This document shows, piece by piece, positions 1-9,396 of a DNA stretch of 64,000 nt. Source of the DNA: Desulfuromonadales bacterium. Its GTDB lineage: Bacteria > Desulfobacterota > Desulfuromonadia > Desulfuromonadales > BM103. Where the stretch lies: NCBI GenBank assembly GCA_014860225.1, contig JACZKE010000056.1, forward strand, positions 1-64,000, given 5' to 3'. Within the stretch, counting starts at the first letter, position 1, and each line of letters starts with the position of its first letter. The notes beneath the pieces are model-generated. The model did no database searches. It had not been told where the DNA came from and saw only the letters and a list, made by a program, of their open reading frames with translations. A program made the translations under genes and the position numbers.

Positions 1-88
1 CGCCGCCACCACCTGGTGCCGCCAGCGCGTTGCCACTGAAGACCAGCAATGCTGCCAATACAATGAGAACCAGTGATTTTAATCTCAT
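1..88 (-). CDS. N-terminus of a secreted Gly-rich protein (partial)
   Basis: Only the first 29 codons lie in the window; the gene runs off the left edge. The ATG at 88 follows a strong TAGGAGG Shine-Dalgarno (92-100). The peptide is a classic Sec signal: a short basic start (MRLKSL), a hydrophobic core and an A-L-A cleavage site, followed at once by APGGGG. This layout resembles the Gly-rich exported protein at 14777-15217. The function of the mature part cannot be judged. A LuxR regulator on the same strand lies just upstream. Confidence 0.6.
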   Translation of the reverse strand, partial: MRLKSLVLIVLAALLVFSGNALAAPGGGG

Positions 89-459
89 GATAACCTCCTA
101 AATGTTAGCGCCTGTCCAAAGATTGTCTGAGCTGATTGGACATCCTTGTCCCGAGGATCGCGCGTGATGCGCCATGATCAGTCGCTCCCCCATTTTCCGT
201 CCGCAAATCTGTTTGAGCCTTAATGATTTCTCCTCTTCCCAAATAATATGCACTGGTTGTTTTCAACCAGAGCATCAGCCGGATTTCTGAGTATTGGCTC
301 CCCTGAATTATATGAAAGTATTAATCTTTGCTGTGTATTTGCAATCAGCAGATAGGTTGATTTATAGATTTATTTTTTAAGGTTCAGCTAATGCAAAAGG
401 ATGAGAAAAAAGAAGGCTGAGAAAATTGATACGAAGAAAAGATGAGGGGCCAGTTCGGG
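89..459. other. intergenic region upstream of the left-edge gene
   Basis: No convincing gene. It holds the left-edge gene's ribosome binding site and a small perfect hairpin, CTGGTTG-TTTT-CAACCAG, at 253-270. The rest is AT-rich with no promoter I can call with confidence. Short reading frames here lack ribosome binding sites. Confidence 0.4.
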
Positions 460-1143
460 TTACAGGTTCTCTTTCGCCCAGAGAACCGCTTGAAGCCGGT
501 TGTCAACGTTGATTTTATGAAAGATGTTATGGAGGTGGGTTTTGACGGTATGAGAACTGATGCACATCCGGTCGGCAATGGCATCATTCGAGGCGCCGCT
601 TGAAAGCACCCTCAACAGTTGGAGTTCGCGCTTGGACAAAGCATGGTCGGACGGTTCCTGAAGATCCTTGCGAAGGTAGCTCTCCTGCAGGCATTCGCCG
701 AGGATCCGCCGGGAAATCCAGAACTCGCCGGAGTTGATGGCGCAGATCCCGTTGATCAGATCCTCGACAGAGTCGTCAGTATACAGGAAGCCGCGGACGC
801 CGTTTTTCAGTGCCACCTTTTCGATCCCATGCTCATGCAGTACATTGAACAGCACCATCAGGTTGTGTGCGTGTGATTTCCAGATTTTCGAAGAGAACAG
901 GTTAACCAGGTCAGCCCGATCCAGGGTATGCGTGTCGACCAGGATCATCTTCAAGCCGTACGGGATGCCCTGATTGCTGATTGGAACGGCCTCCAGGTTC
1001 TCCGCCTGGAACCATTTGGCGGCCGTATGGGTGCTGATGCAGTCAATCATCAATTCCCGCTCGAAACGCAGGGCGCCCACGGCATAAATGTGGTGTCCTC
1101 GGTAGGTGCAACCTGCACATTTGTTGAGTAGGCCACTGCTCAT
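460..1143 (-). CDS. LuxR-family transcriptional regulator, CsgD-like
   Basis: A 227-residue regulator. Residues about 160-225 form a LuxR/FixJ helix-turn-helix, with the typical LSKRELQLLRVLSSGASN and ISSHTVKTHLHNIFHKINV segments. The N-terminal 140 residues look like a degenerate receiver: there is a VDTHTLD strand but no clear phosphoacceptor and acidic-pocket set, as in CsgD. A CxxC pair (KCAGC) near the N-terminus is unusual. The ATG at 1143 follows AGGAGA with good spacing. The next gene on the same strand is the secreted Gly-rich protein at the window edge, so control of an extracellular matrix or surface protein is a reasonable guess but is not proven. A TTGACA palindrome lies about 50 bp upstream. 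Confidence 0.75.
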   Translation of the reverse strand: MSSGLLNKCAGCTYRGHHIYAVGALRFERELMIDCISTHTAAKWFQAENLEAVPISNQGIPYGLKMILVDTHTLDRADLVNLFSSKIWKSHAHNLMVLFNVLHEHGIEKVALKNGVRGFLYTDDSVEDLINGICAINSGEFWISRRILGECLQESYLRKDLQEPSDHALSKRELQLLRVLSSGASNDAIADRMCISSHTVKTHLHNIFHKINVDNRLQAVLWAKENL

Positions 1144-1644
1144 CTCGTCTCCTGTGGAAATAATTGACAGGATTCGTTTTCGGAGATACGCATTGACAGT
1201 GTTGTCAATTTCCGCCTGCTTCGAGCGGCCAGAAAGAATGGATCTCTTCTAATTTTTAACGCACGATTTAAGTCCTGTCAAACGTGATGCCCGGCAGAGA
1301 AAAACCGAAAAAGACTCTATAGCACCTTCATTCATCCCCGCGAACTCGTTGCCGGAAGTTGTTGAGCTTGTGCGCGTCTGGCTGAAGCCGGCATTCCCTG
1401 AGAATGCGTATGCGCCCCTGATTTTTGCATCCTTTCGATCAAGCCTGGGATGCAGCCTGCCTCCGGGTGCCGGTTGATCGCAACCTGGAGATAACTGCAG
1501 CGATGTGTGGAAGAGGGGGGGCAGGGTTGGGCATTTTACAGCAGGTAGTTGATCCGTCCGGCAGTCAGGGTAGAATGTCGTTGGTGCCTGAGAACCTTCT
1601 GCGGGCAGGAGAGACGATTGCTTTGGGGATGGAAACAGCTCGGT
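1144..1644. other. intergenic region upstream of the LuxR gene
   Basis: About 500 bp without a supportable gene. A plus-strand frame at 1425-1655 has no ribosome binding site and no recognisable features. The region contains the TTGACA-GTGT-TGTCAA palindrome (1193-1208) listed separately. The rest shows no clear structure. Confidence 0.4.
1193..1208. promoter_or_regulatory. perfect palindrome, candidate operator of the LuxR gene
   Basis: TTGACA-GTGT-TGTCAA is a perfect 6-bp inverted repeat about 50 bp upstream of the LuxR start. A further TTGACA lies at 1163-1168. The position suits autoregulation, but TTGACA also resembles a -35 box, so the role is an inference. Confidence 0.35.
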
Positions 1645-2418
1645 TCAGCGCCTGATATTGGAATAACTTTTAGCGCGCAGGCTGACCTGGTCATTGTGAC
1701 TCTTGAGACTCTGTGAAACCTGATCGGCCTCTGCCTTTGTCATTAAACCCTTCTCAATAAAATACTGGCCGAGGCGTTGCTGCAGGGAGCGCTGATAGTT
1801 CAGCAGCGCCTCCACCTGGTGCGGTTTGAGATAGCCAAGCTCGACGGCTTTTTTACCGAAGCGCAGGGAATGGCCGCGATGGTCCATAATCTGCGCCACT
1901 TTAGCATCTGACAACCAGCCCCAGTTCTGGGCGATAACCCCGAGCGTTGGCCGCTGTCGCCTCTGCCAGACCAGCGCTTCAATTAATTGCCGGTAAGACA
2001 CTCTCCCCTGATAATAGCTGAACATGCCGAACTCAAGTGGAATTGAAGGTATCGATGACGGCCGCGGCTGTGGCCTCTGCTGCGCACGCCGGCGGGTTGA
2101 GCTGCGGCCCCGATGTGATGTGGTTTGTGTGGGCCATACGTTGGCAATCGTCTGGCGGTTGCCGTGGCGCTTTTCGAGGAAATCAATAACCAGGTCGTAG
2201 GCCTGACGAATTTCCCGGAAGCGCTCCGTCTGTTGTTTGCGGATCTGTGCCGATGAATTCGCGTGGGCGTCAGGATGATGAGCCTTGGCCTGGTTGCGAA
2301 AGGCTGTCCTGGCACCGCTCGGCTGAAGATAGTTGAGAAATTCGCGGGACAGGTTTATCTCTTTGCCGAAAAGGGTTCGGCAGGCATTGAACAGGGCTGT
2401 TTCAGATTGAAAATACAT
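1645..2418 (-). CDS. J-domain (DnaJ-like) protein with helical C-terminal repeats
   Basis: A 257-residue protein. Residues about 8-80 make a J domain with the HPD signature in KAHHPDAHA, the DnaK-stimulating motif, followed by an amphipathic helix (FREIRQAYDLVIDFL). An Arg-rich linker (about 90-125) leads to a C-terminal region with two similar helical units: one around LIEALVWQRRQRPTLGVIAQ, the other around VEALLNYQRSLQQRLGQYFI. It lacks the Gly/Phe and zinc regions of true DnaJ, so it is a class C co-chaperone that would recruit DnaK to an unknown client. The first in-frame ATG is at 2418; an upstream TTG is possible. The ribosome binding site is weak. It stands alone between epmA and the LuxR gene. 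Confidence 0.65.
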   Translation of the reverse strand: MYFQSETALFNACRTLFGKEINLSREFLNYLQPSGARTAFRNQAKAHHPDAHANSSAQIRKQQTERFREIRQAYDLVIDFLEKRHGNRQTIANVWPTQTTSHRGRSSTRRRAQQRPQPRPSSIPSIPLEFGMFSYYQGRVSYRQLIEALVWQRRQRPTLGVIAQNWGWLSDAKVAQIMDHRGHSLRFGKKAVELGYLKPHQVEALLNYQRSLQQRLGQYFIEKGLMTKAEADQVSQSLKSHNDQVSLRAKSYSNIRR

Positions 2419-2531
2419 GGTCAGCAAAGCTCTCTGTGGAGTGTCTGTCCCTGCCTTTTTTATAGCTTGTTGAGCGGAAGAAAAACAAGAGGCATTTACG
2501 GTCGCAACGAGATTATTTGCGAGAATCGTGT

Positions 2532-3446
2532 TTAAAGATCGTCGGGCGTGAATGCCACCACGTCATCGATGCTGTCGCTATCAGTGAGCAGCATGATCAG
2601 GCGGTCGAGGCCCAGGGCGATGCCGGCCGCTTCCGGCATGGTTATCAATTCGGTCAGGAACTTTTCCGGGAGCGGATAGGGCGCTTTGCCGGAGGCGCGT
2701 CTTGTCTCTTCGGCAGCGTCGAAACGGCTGCGCTGCTCGTGCGGATCGGTCAGCTCCGAAAAGGCGTTGGCTACTTCCAGTCCGTCAATGTAGAGTTCAA
2801 ATCGTTCGGCAACCAGAGGCTCACCCGGTTTGGTGCGGGCCAGGGCTGCCAGGCTGGTTGGATATTCAGTCAGGAAAGTCGGTTGGAGCTTGCCCAGATG
2901 CGGTTCGACTTCGCCGGTCAGGACCTCTTCAAATCTGTCCGCAGTGAGGGAAGACTGCAGACTCATTGGAGCATACCGTGAGAAAGCTTCAGAAACCGTC
3001 AGCTGTTGCCATGGCATGCTCAGATCGATCATGCGCCCCTGCCGGGACAGCTTGCCCTCCGGGACCAGCACAAAAAACAGCTCCATGCATTCGGTCATCA
3101 GGGCATGGTAGTCAACCCCGGCCCGATACCATTCCAGCAGGGTGAACTCGGGGAGGTGGTACTGGCCCCGCTCACTTTCACGCCAAACCCGGCAGAGCTG
3201 AAAGAGCTGTTCGTAGCCGGCGGCAAGCAATCGCTTCATGGCCAGCTCAGGTGATGTGTGCAGAGCCCATGGACCGCTGGCGACGATATCAATGTGCGCT
3301 TCCGGAGCATTGGCCGGAATGCGGTGCGGGGTCTCCACTTCGAGGTAGCCGCGATGAATGAAAAAATTGCGGATCTCCTGAATAATCCGGGCTCTTTCTG
3401 TCAGCGCTTGACGTTTGCGGGCCAGCGCCCAGTTTGGTTCTTTCAT
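2532..3446 (-). CDS. epmA: elongation factor P--(R)-beta-lysine ligase EpmA
   Basis: EpmA is a truncated class II lysyl-tRNA-synthetase paralogue that attaches (R)-beta-lysine to a conserved lysine of EF-P. The 304-residue product has the catalytic core but no anticodon-binding domain. Motif 2 is RVWRESERGQYHLPEFTLLEW and motif 3 is ALGLDRLIMLLTDSDSIDDV, both close to the family pattern. The ATG at 3446 overlaps the stop of the RND permease as ATGA, so translation is probably coupled; an in-frame start 11 codons upstream is less likely. Being the last gene of an efflux operon is unusual. Its substrate EF-P is encoded just upstream of that operon (9397-9960) and keeps the acceptor lysine. The partner EpmB (lysine 2,3-aminomutase) is not in the window. 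Confidence 0.9.
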   Translation of the reverse strand: MKEPNWALARKRQALTERARIIQEIRNFFIHRGYLEVETPHRIPANAPEAHIDIVASGPWALHTSPELAMKRLLAAGYEQLFQLCRVWRESERGQYHLPEFTLLEWYRAGVDYHALMTECMELFFVLVPEGKLSRQGRMIDLSMPWQQLTVSEAFSRYAPMSLQSSLTADRFEEVLTGEVEPHLGKLQPTFLTEYPTSLAALARTKPGEPLVAERFELYIDGLEVANAFSELTDPHEQRSRFDAAEETRRASGKAPYPLPEKFLTELITMPEAAGIALGLDRLIMLLTDSDSIDDVVAFTPDDL

Positions 3447-6400
3447 GATTGTTGGTTGTCCGGTTCTGTGCCGAACCATCTGCGCATCAAGAGGAAGAAA
3501 TCCTCTACCAAAAGGTAGAGGCTGGGGACCAGAATCAGGGTGATCACTGTGGCAAACAGGATGCCGAAGCCCAGCGAGAGGGCCATCGGGATCAGGAAAC
3601 GGGCCTGTCTGGAGGTTTCGAAGATCATGGGCGCCAGGCCGCAGAAGGTGGTCAGGGTGGTCAGGATGATCGGTCGGAAACGGCGGGTTCCGGCGGCAGA
3701 GATCGCTGTCGAAGCGGAGGCGCCCTCGAGTCGCTGGCGGTTGGCATAGTCGATCAGTACCAGGGAGTCGTTGACCACGACCCCGGAGAGGGCAACGATC
3801 CCCATCATGCTCATCAGGCTGAGACTGTAGCCCATGAGCAGATGGCCGAGGATGGCACCGACCACGCCGAACGGGATCGCCACCATGACAATCATCGGTT
3901 GACTATAGCTGCGGAACGGGATCGCCAGCAGAAAGTAGATGGCAATCATAGCCAGAATGAAACCCTTGAACAAACCGCCGGTGCTCTCTTTCATGCTGGC
4001 CTGGCGTCCCTGGTAACCGTAGGTTAATCCCGGGTAGTCGCTGGCCAGCTCGGGAAGAATCTGACTGTTCAGGGTGGCAAGGATCTGACCCGTCTGGCTG
4101 AGTGGCTCGACGTCGGCGGTGATCGTTACGGTGCGACGGGCGTCGCGGCGGTTGATTGTGGTGTAGGCGCGGCCGCGTTCGACTTCAGCAATTTCGAAAA
4201 GGGGAGCGAAGGTTCCGGCAGGGGTGCGGATCATCAAATTCTCAATACTGAATTCGCTGCTGCGTTCGCTTTCCGGCATGCGCACCCGGACCGTGATCTC
4301 GTTGCGTCCACGCTGCTGACGTAACGCTTCGGTGCCGGAAAAAGCGTTGCGTACCTGGCGGGCGATTTCACTGGAAGTCAGGCCGAGGCTCTCGCCGCTA
4401 GGTTTGATACGGAAGTCGAGCTGTTCTTTGCCAAGGGTGACGCCGTCGTCGATATCCTTGACGTTGGCAAATTCATCCAGTCTCTCCGCCAGTGCGTTGC
4501 TGGCCAGCTCGAGAACCTCGGTGTCGCGATGCGAGAGTTCCACGGTCAGAGCTCCCCCCCCTCCGGGGCCACCGCGATCTGATTCGTAACGCAACGATTC
4601 GAGACCAATAATCGGACCGACTTCTGTGCGCCAGAGCTGGGTGACCTCGCCGGTGTTCAGTGGCCGGATGCCGGGCGGCGTCAGGTAAGCCGTCACTCCC
4701 ACCTGGCCCTCATCGACCATGGCGAAGACCCCCTGCAGCAGCTCTTCACCACCATTGGCTGCGGCCACATTCTCAATGCCGGCAACCAGAAGCTCTTGAA
4801 TCCGCAGGGCTTCAGTCAGTGGACTTCCGGCCGGCAGCACGGCGGTAACGACCGCCTGGTCCGATTCCACCCGCGGCATCAGGATCATGCCGATGCGGCC
4901 ACTCGTGACATAACTGAGAACGATCATCAGCACGGCCAAACCTATGGCAACGGTTAGAGCGCGCCAGCGGAGACTCAGTTCAAGCAGCGGCCGGTAACGC
5001 TTGTCGATAAAGCGCGAGACGCCCGCACTGAAACCCTGCTGCCAATCGTGCAGGCGGGCGGTCAGTTTGCTGGAGGGGGTACTGCGGGTGTGGGCGAGGT
5101 GGGCCGGCAGGATAAACAAGGCTTCAACCCACGAAACGATGAAGACGGTAATCACCACCACGGGGATCATCTTCCAGATCTTGCCCAGGGTGCCGGGGAT
5201 AAAATAGAGCGGTAAAAACGCGACGATGTTGGTCAGAATGGCATAGGTGATCGGAGTGGCCACATTGCGGGCGCCGAGAATCGCAGCCTTGGCCATGCCA
5301 TGGCCGCGTTGGCGGTATTCATAGATGTTTTCGCCAGCCACGATGGCATCGTCGACCACGATCCCCAGGGCGATTATAAAAGCAAACATCGACATGATAT
5401 TGATCGACACGCCCATGGCGGGGAGGAACATCAGGCCGCCAAGGAAGGAGATCGGGATGCCCATGGTCACCCAGAAAGCCAGCTTGAATTCAAGAAAGAG
5501 ACCGAGCAGCAGCAGCACCAGGACCAGACCCAGGGCGGCGTTCTTCAACAGCAGGTTGAGACGCTGCTCGTAGACCTGGGAACGGTCGCGGTTGATATCC
5601 CAGTTGATCCCCGTTGGCAGGTCGGCCTCGATTTCGCTCATGGCGTTGCGAACTGCCCGGGAGACACCGATCGGGGTTTGGTCGCCAACCCGGTAGACGT
5701 CGAGACCGATGCTACGCTGGCCGTTGTAGGTGGCAAAGCGATTACTGTCTTCGAAGGTCTCACGGACCGTGGCAAGGTCCTCTAGCAGAACCACCGTGCC
5801 GTCGGCGGTGCTGATGATTGGAATGCGGGCAAATTCTCTGGCCCAGTCACGGCGATCGGTAACACGCAACATGATATCGCCGCCACTGGTTTCTACGGCT
5901 CCACCGGGAATCTCGGTTGAAGCCGCCTCAATGGTCCTTGCGATGCCGTCGAGAGTGAGGTTATGGGCGCGCAACTTCTCCTGCGGTACGTCGACGTGAA
6001 TCTCCAGATCACGTGCCCCCGAGAGATCGATCTGGGTGATCCCGGGATCCTGCAGCAAGCGGTCACGAACCTGCTCAGCCGTCTCGCGCAGAGCGGCTTC
6101 CGAGATGTCGGCGTAAAATTGGATATTAAGGACTTCACGGCGGCGGGTCAGCAGCGAAACCTGCGGTTCCTCTGCATCGACCGGAAAGGTGCGAATCCGG
6201 TCGATCTCCTGTTTGATCTCCTGGTAGACTTTTTGCTGGTCGGCGTCAGCCAGGAGTTCGATGCGGATTGATCCGCGGCCCTCCGCCGCAGTTGCTGTCA
6301 ACTCCTTGATCCCTTCAAGACTGCGCACCGCTTCTTCGACAACCAGTATGATGCCGTGCTCTACTTCCTCCGGGCTGGCTCCGGGATAGGCGACACTGAC

Positions 6401-6568
6401 GGTGACCAGATCGAGCTCGAACTCAGGGAAGACCTCTTTCTTGATCTGTCCCGAGACGAAGATCCCGCCGAGCAGCAGGGCAATCATCAGCAGGTTGGGG
6501 GTGACCCGGTTATAGGTCATCCAGGCGAGCGGGCCCCGCTGCCAGAATTCTTTACGCGAAGGCTTCAT
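3443..6568 (-). CDS. RND-family efflux permease (AcrB/HAE type)
   Basis: A 1041-residue inner-membrane proton-driven pump subunit. It has the duplicated RND plan: TM1 near residue 25, a large periplasmic loop, TM2-6 around 335-470, a second loop, and TM8-12 near 860-1020. The proton-relay aspartate pair is present in TM4 (ALGIVVDDAIVAGENIYE). The length matches AcrB-type transporters. It is the third gene of a four-gene operon with ATGA overlaps on both sides (adaptor stop at 6565, epmA start at 3446). The substrate cannot be read from the sequence; the family includes drug, dye and metabolite exporters. Confidence 0.9.
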   Translation of the reverse strand: MKPSRKEFWQRGPLAWMTYNRVTPNLLMIALLLGGIFVSGQIKKEVFPEFELDLVTVSVAYPGASPEEVEHGIILVVEEAVRSLEGIKELTATAAEGRGSIRIELLADADQQKVYQEIKQEIDRIRTFPVDAEEPQVSLLTRRREVLNIQFYADISEAALRETAEQVRDRLLQDPGITQIDLSGARDLEIHVDVPQEKLRAHNLTLDGIARTIEAASTEIPGGAVETSGGDIMLRVTDRRDWAREFARIPIISTADGTVVLLEDLATVRETFEDSNRFATYNGQRSIGLDVYRVGDQTPIGVSRAVRNAMSEIEADLPTGINWDINRDRSQVYEQRLNLLLKNAALGLVLVLLLLGLFLEFKLAFWVTMGIPISFLGGLMFLPAMGVSINIMSMFAFIIALGIVVDDAIVAGENIYEYRQRGHGMAKAAILGARNVATPITYAILTNIVAFLPLYFIPGTLGKIWKMIPVVVITVFIVSWVEALFILPAHLAHTRSTPSSKLTARLHDWQQGFSAGVSRFIDKRYRPLLELSLRWRALTVAIGLAVLMIVLSYVTSGRIGMILMPRVESDQAVVTAVLPAGSPLTEALRIQELLVAGIENVAAANGGEELLQGVFAMVDEGQVGVTAYLTPPGIRPLNTGEVTQLWRTEVGPIIGLESLRYESDRGGPGGGGALTVELSHRDTEVLELASNALAERLDEFANVKDIDDGVTLGKEQLDFRIKPSGESLGLTSSEIARQVRNAFSGTEALRQQRGRNEITVRVRMPESERSSEFSIENLMIRTPAGTFAPLFEIAEVERGRAYTTINRRDARRTVTITADVEPLSQTGQILATLNSQILPELASDYPGLTYGYQGRQASMKESTGGLFKGFILAMIAIYFLLAIPFRSYSQPMIVMVAIPFGVVGAILGHLLMGYSLSLMSMMGIVALSGVVVNDSLVLIDYANRQRLEGASASTAISAAGTRRFRPIILTTLTTFCGLAPMIFETSRQARFLIPMALSLGFGILFATVITLILVPSLYLLVEDFFLLMRRWFGTEPDNQQS

Positions 6569-7818
6569 GGTTCGACTGCCTTTGCTTCCGCGGGGTTTGT
6601 GGTCTCAGTGTCCTTGAGTCTCAGGCTCATACCCTGTACCGGCGAGGGTAGGTTGGATGTGACCAGAAGTTCGCCGTCGCGGATTCCGCCGGTGATCAGA
6701 ACCTTGTCCTTGCCGCGAAAGGCAATGTCCACAGAACGGATATCGAGGGTCCCCTTATCATCCATAATCCAGACATGGTTGCCGTCGTGGATCAGATCAC
6801 GCTCGATCGCCGCAGCGTGCGGCAAGCTTGCTCCTGCGATTTCAACCCTGACATAACTGCCGAGCAGCAGTACTGGCTGTGCCTTTGCGGAAGCCTGCAG
6901 GGCAAGCGGGTCGCTGACTTCAACCAGCAACCTGGCCATGCGCCCTTGCTCCTCAACCGTGGCCGTCAGCCCGATCACCTGTCCGTTGCGGAAGCTATCT
7001 GCGCCCCAGGTCGCGTTATCGAAGATGCGCACCTTTGAGCCCGCGGCGATACCATTATGACCGGTATCGATCCATTTCAGCTGACTGGCTGGAATCGGCG
7101 CTTCGATCCAGTAACTATCGCTGCCGACCAGCGTTGCCAGGGTGGTGCTGGGTGAGACGATAGTGCCGATATTAATTTCGCGGGACATGATCACGGCGTT
7201 GAACGGGGCCTTGATAACGGTTCGCTCCAGATCAAGCTGTGCCTGTTCGAGGCGAGCTCTGGTCCCGTCCAGAACGGCGCGGAGATTCTCAAGCTGCGGT
7301 TGCCGGAGCATCAGCGCCTTTTCTTCCGCACTGACCATTTCGCCGAGCAATTCATATTCTTTCTGAGCAACCCGTTGCCGGCCCAGTTCTAATTGTTGGT
7401 CTGCTTCGACCCTGGCGACCTCGCTGGCGAGTTGCTGCACTGCAAGCTGGTAGTCACGCGGATCGATACTGAGTAGCTGCTCGCCCTTGGCAAAGTGTCC
7501 CCCCGGGATCAGTTTGTCACTTATCTGGAGAATCGCGCCGCTGACCTGGGGTTTGAGAATGACCTCGCGCCGCGGTATGACCGCACCCATGGCACTGACA
7601 GTTGTCGTTTGCCGGCCGAATTCAATGGGGCGCACATCCACGATGGCGGCATTGCGAACCTTGGCCCTGGGCTTGGCTTTTGGACCTGACTGCAGCATCC
7701 AGACCGCGACAGCCGCAGCGCAGATGACAACGAGGATCGGCAGCAGCAACCTCATTTGAGCGGTTCTGCGGTTCTGCATGGAGGGGGTCTGTGGCTGTTG
7801 ATGCTGGTCTGGACACAT
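6565..7818 (-). CDS. periplasmic adaptor (MFP/HlyD family) of RND pump
   Basis: A 417-residue membrane-fusion protein linking the inner-membrane RND permease to its outer-membrane channel. It has an N-terminal membrane anchor (LLLPILVVICAAAVAVWML), a lipoyl-like half (VSAMGAVIPRREVILKPQVSG), a long alpha-hairpin around residues 120-210 and beta-barrel strands after it. I chose the ATG at 7818, two bases past the upstream stop with AGGTGA before it; an in-frame extension to 7872 would overlap the upstream gene. The stop overlaps the permease start. Specificity is unknown. Confidence 0.88.
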   Translation of the reverse strand: MCPDQHQQPQTPSMQNRRTAQMRLLLPILVVICAAAVAVWMLQSGPKAKPRAKVRNAAIVDVRPIEFGRQTTTVSAMGAVIPRREVILKPQVSGAILQISDKLIPGGHFAKGEQLLSIDPRDYQLAVQQLASEVARVEADQQLELGRQRVAQKEYELLGEMVSAEEKALMLRQPQLENLRAVLDGTRARLEQAQLDLERTVIKAPFNAVIMSREINIGTIVSPSTTLATLVGSDSYWIEAPIPASQLKWIDTGHNGIAAGSKVRIFDNATWGADSFRNGQVIGLTATVEEQGRMARLLVEVSDPLALQASAKAQPVLLLGSYVRVEIAGASLPHAAAIERDLIHDGNHVWIMDDKGTLDIRSVDIAFRGKDKVLITGGIRDGELLVTSNLPSPVQGMSLRLKDTETTNPAEAKAVEP

Positions 7819-7819
7819 G

Positions 7820-9253
7820 CTATTCACCTGGAATGATCGGCCGCTCGGGCTGTCGTGACATCTTCCAGCCACCGGCTAGAGCCCGGCAGAGGTTAATGCG
7901 GTTGACGAAGAGTTCCCGCCGTGCTGTAAGCTGGGTGCGCTGCAAAAGCTGATTGGAAAGCAGCGCACCGAGAACCCGCTGGTAATCCTCGGCACCGTTG
8001 AGATAACGGTCGCGGATACGCCAGGAGGCTTGAATGGAAAGTTCCAGCTGACGGCTGATGCTGGCAAGGTACTCCTGCTGTCTCTGCTCCTGGGTCAAGG
8101 CATTCTCAACCTCTGTAAAAGCCTCGAGAACCGTCTGACCGTAATCATGGAGGGCCTCAGCGGCCACTGCCTGGCTGCGCTCGACTTCAGCTCGACGTCG
8201 ACCTCCATCGATCAGCGGTGCGAGCAGATTGGCGGCCAGAGAGGCCAGCCAGTCGTCAAACAGGTCTTCGATCTGTTCACTTGTGGAATCGACCCGACCG
8301 GTGAGGCTGAGACGGGGGAAACGATCGGCCACAGCAGCGGCGACCCGCTGGTCAGCCGCCTGCAACTGCAGCCATGCGGCGCGCACGTCGGGGCGTCGTT
8401 GCAGCAGGCTGCTCTGCAGCCCGGTAGAAGGTAGCGGCGGCAGTTCGCCGAAATTGCTTGAGGCAAGTGGCGGAGCCTGGTCGGGAGCCACACCAAGGAG
8501 CACCGCCAACTGGTTCTGCAGCACCTGAGCCCGAGCGGCGGCCAGGGCCCGTTCACCGCGCCGACTCTCAACCACCTGACGCTGTTGCAAAAGGTCGGCG
8601 ATACTGACCTGGCCGGTGCGAAACTGCAGGCTGACCAGTTCGAGAGCCTGCTCGTTGGTGTGCTGCTGCTGCTCGAGAATCTCGATCTGGCCAATCTGCT
8701 CGAGAAACTGGTACCAGGTTGTCGCTACCTGGGCAGACAGTGTCAGGGCTGCCGTCTGTAAAGACTCCTCGCTGGCCAGGGCATCGAGTACGGCAGCCTC
8801 ACTGGTGGAGCGAATGCGTCCCCAGAGATCGATTTCGTAACTAGCGACCAACCCCAGGTTGAAACTCTGTGACGAGTTGCTGCGGGAATCGATGCGTGAA
8901 CTGCTGGTGCTGCCCCCTGCTTCGCCACTGAGCTGCGGAACCAGGTCGGCACCTGACCTGCGTGCCACAGCCCGGGCCTGGTCAAGACGGTCCCAGGCGC
9001 TCTGCAAGGTGAAGTTGTCAGCGAGAGCCTGAGCAATCAGGCGATCAAGGGCCGGGTCCTCGAAGTTTGTCCACCAATGCACAGGCAACGGCGTCTCTCC
9101 GCTTGCAGAGAAAACCCCCTGTGCCTGAATGACTGATGCCTGGTAGGTGGCTGCCGGGGTACAGGCGGCGAGCAGCAGGCAGATGAGGCCAAGGCAGAGC
9201 CAGGCGCATCGATTGTTCGAGGTGTCGTCGGCTTGTATCCGCTTGTCCAGCAT
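7820..9253 (-). CDS. outer-membrane efflux lipoprotein (NodT/OprM family)
   Basis: A 477-residue TolC-like channel. The N-terminus has a lipoprotein signal with a lipobox (CLLLAACTP), so the mature protein is probably lipid-anchored. Two repeated coiled-coil halves characteristic of the family follow (for example VARRSGADLVPQLSGEAGG and AVADRFPRLSLTGRVDS). It is the first gene of the pump-epmA operon on the minus strand. The efp gene and its terminator lie directly upstream, so the operon probably starts between 9254 and 9340, though I could not define the promoter. Confidence 0.88.
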   Translation of the reverse strand: MLDKRIQADDTSNNRCAWLCLGLICLLLAACTPAATYQASVIQAQGVFSASGETPLPVHWWTNFEDPALDRLIAQALADNFTLQSAWDRLDQARAVARRSGADLVPQLSGEAGGSTSSSRIDSRSNSSQSFNLGLVASYEIDLWGRIRSTSEAAVLDALASEESLQTAALTLSAQVATTWYQFLEQIGQIEILEQQQHTNEQALELVSLQFRTGQVSIADLLQQRQVVESRRGERALAAARAQVLQNQLAVLLGVAPDQAPPLASSNFGELPPLPSTGLQSSLLQRRPDVRAAWLQLQAADQRVAAAVADRFPRLSLTGRVDSTSEQIEDLFDDWLASLAANLLAPLIDGGRRRAEVERSQAVAAEALHDYGQTVLEAFTEVENALTQEQRQQEYLASISRQLELSIQASWRIRDRYLNGAEDYQRVLGALLSNQLLQRTQLTARRELFVNRINLCRALAGGWKMSRQPERPIIPGE

Positions 9254-9342
9254 GTTTTGTGACTCTCTGCGATAGTTGCGTATCTGTCTATCTCGTGAAT
9301 TTAAAGCTCGCCGTATCTTAGACGAAACAGTTATGGAAAAGT

Positions 9343-9377
9343 TTAAAAAAAAACGTCCGCATGCGGACGTTTTTTCT
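9343..9377 (-). terminator. intrinsic terminator of efp
   Basis: A perfect 16-nt palindrome CGTCCGCATGCGGACG (9354-9369) is flanked by A and T runs, giving a terminator for the minus-strand efp transcript. The symmetry could also make it work for plus-strand transcripts. Confidence 0.85.
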
Positions 9378-9396
9378 CTCAGGTGGCTGGTTCGAG

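Noticed and set aside
1425-1655. 76-codon plus-strand frame in the gap upstream of the LuxR gene
   Set aside because: No ribosome binding site, no similarity I recognise, overlaps the end of the J-domain gene.
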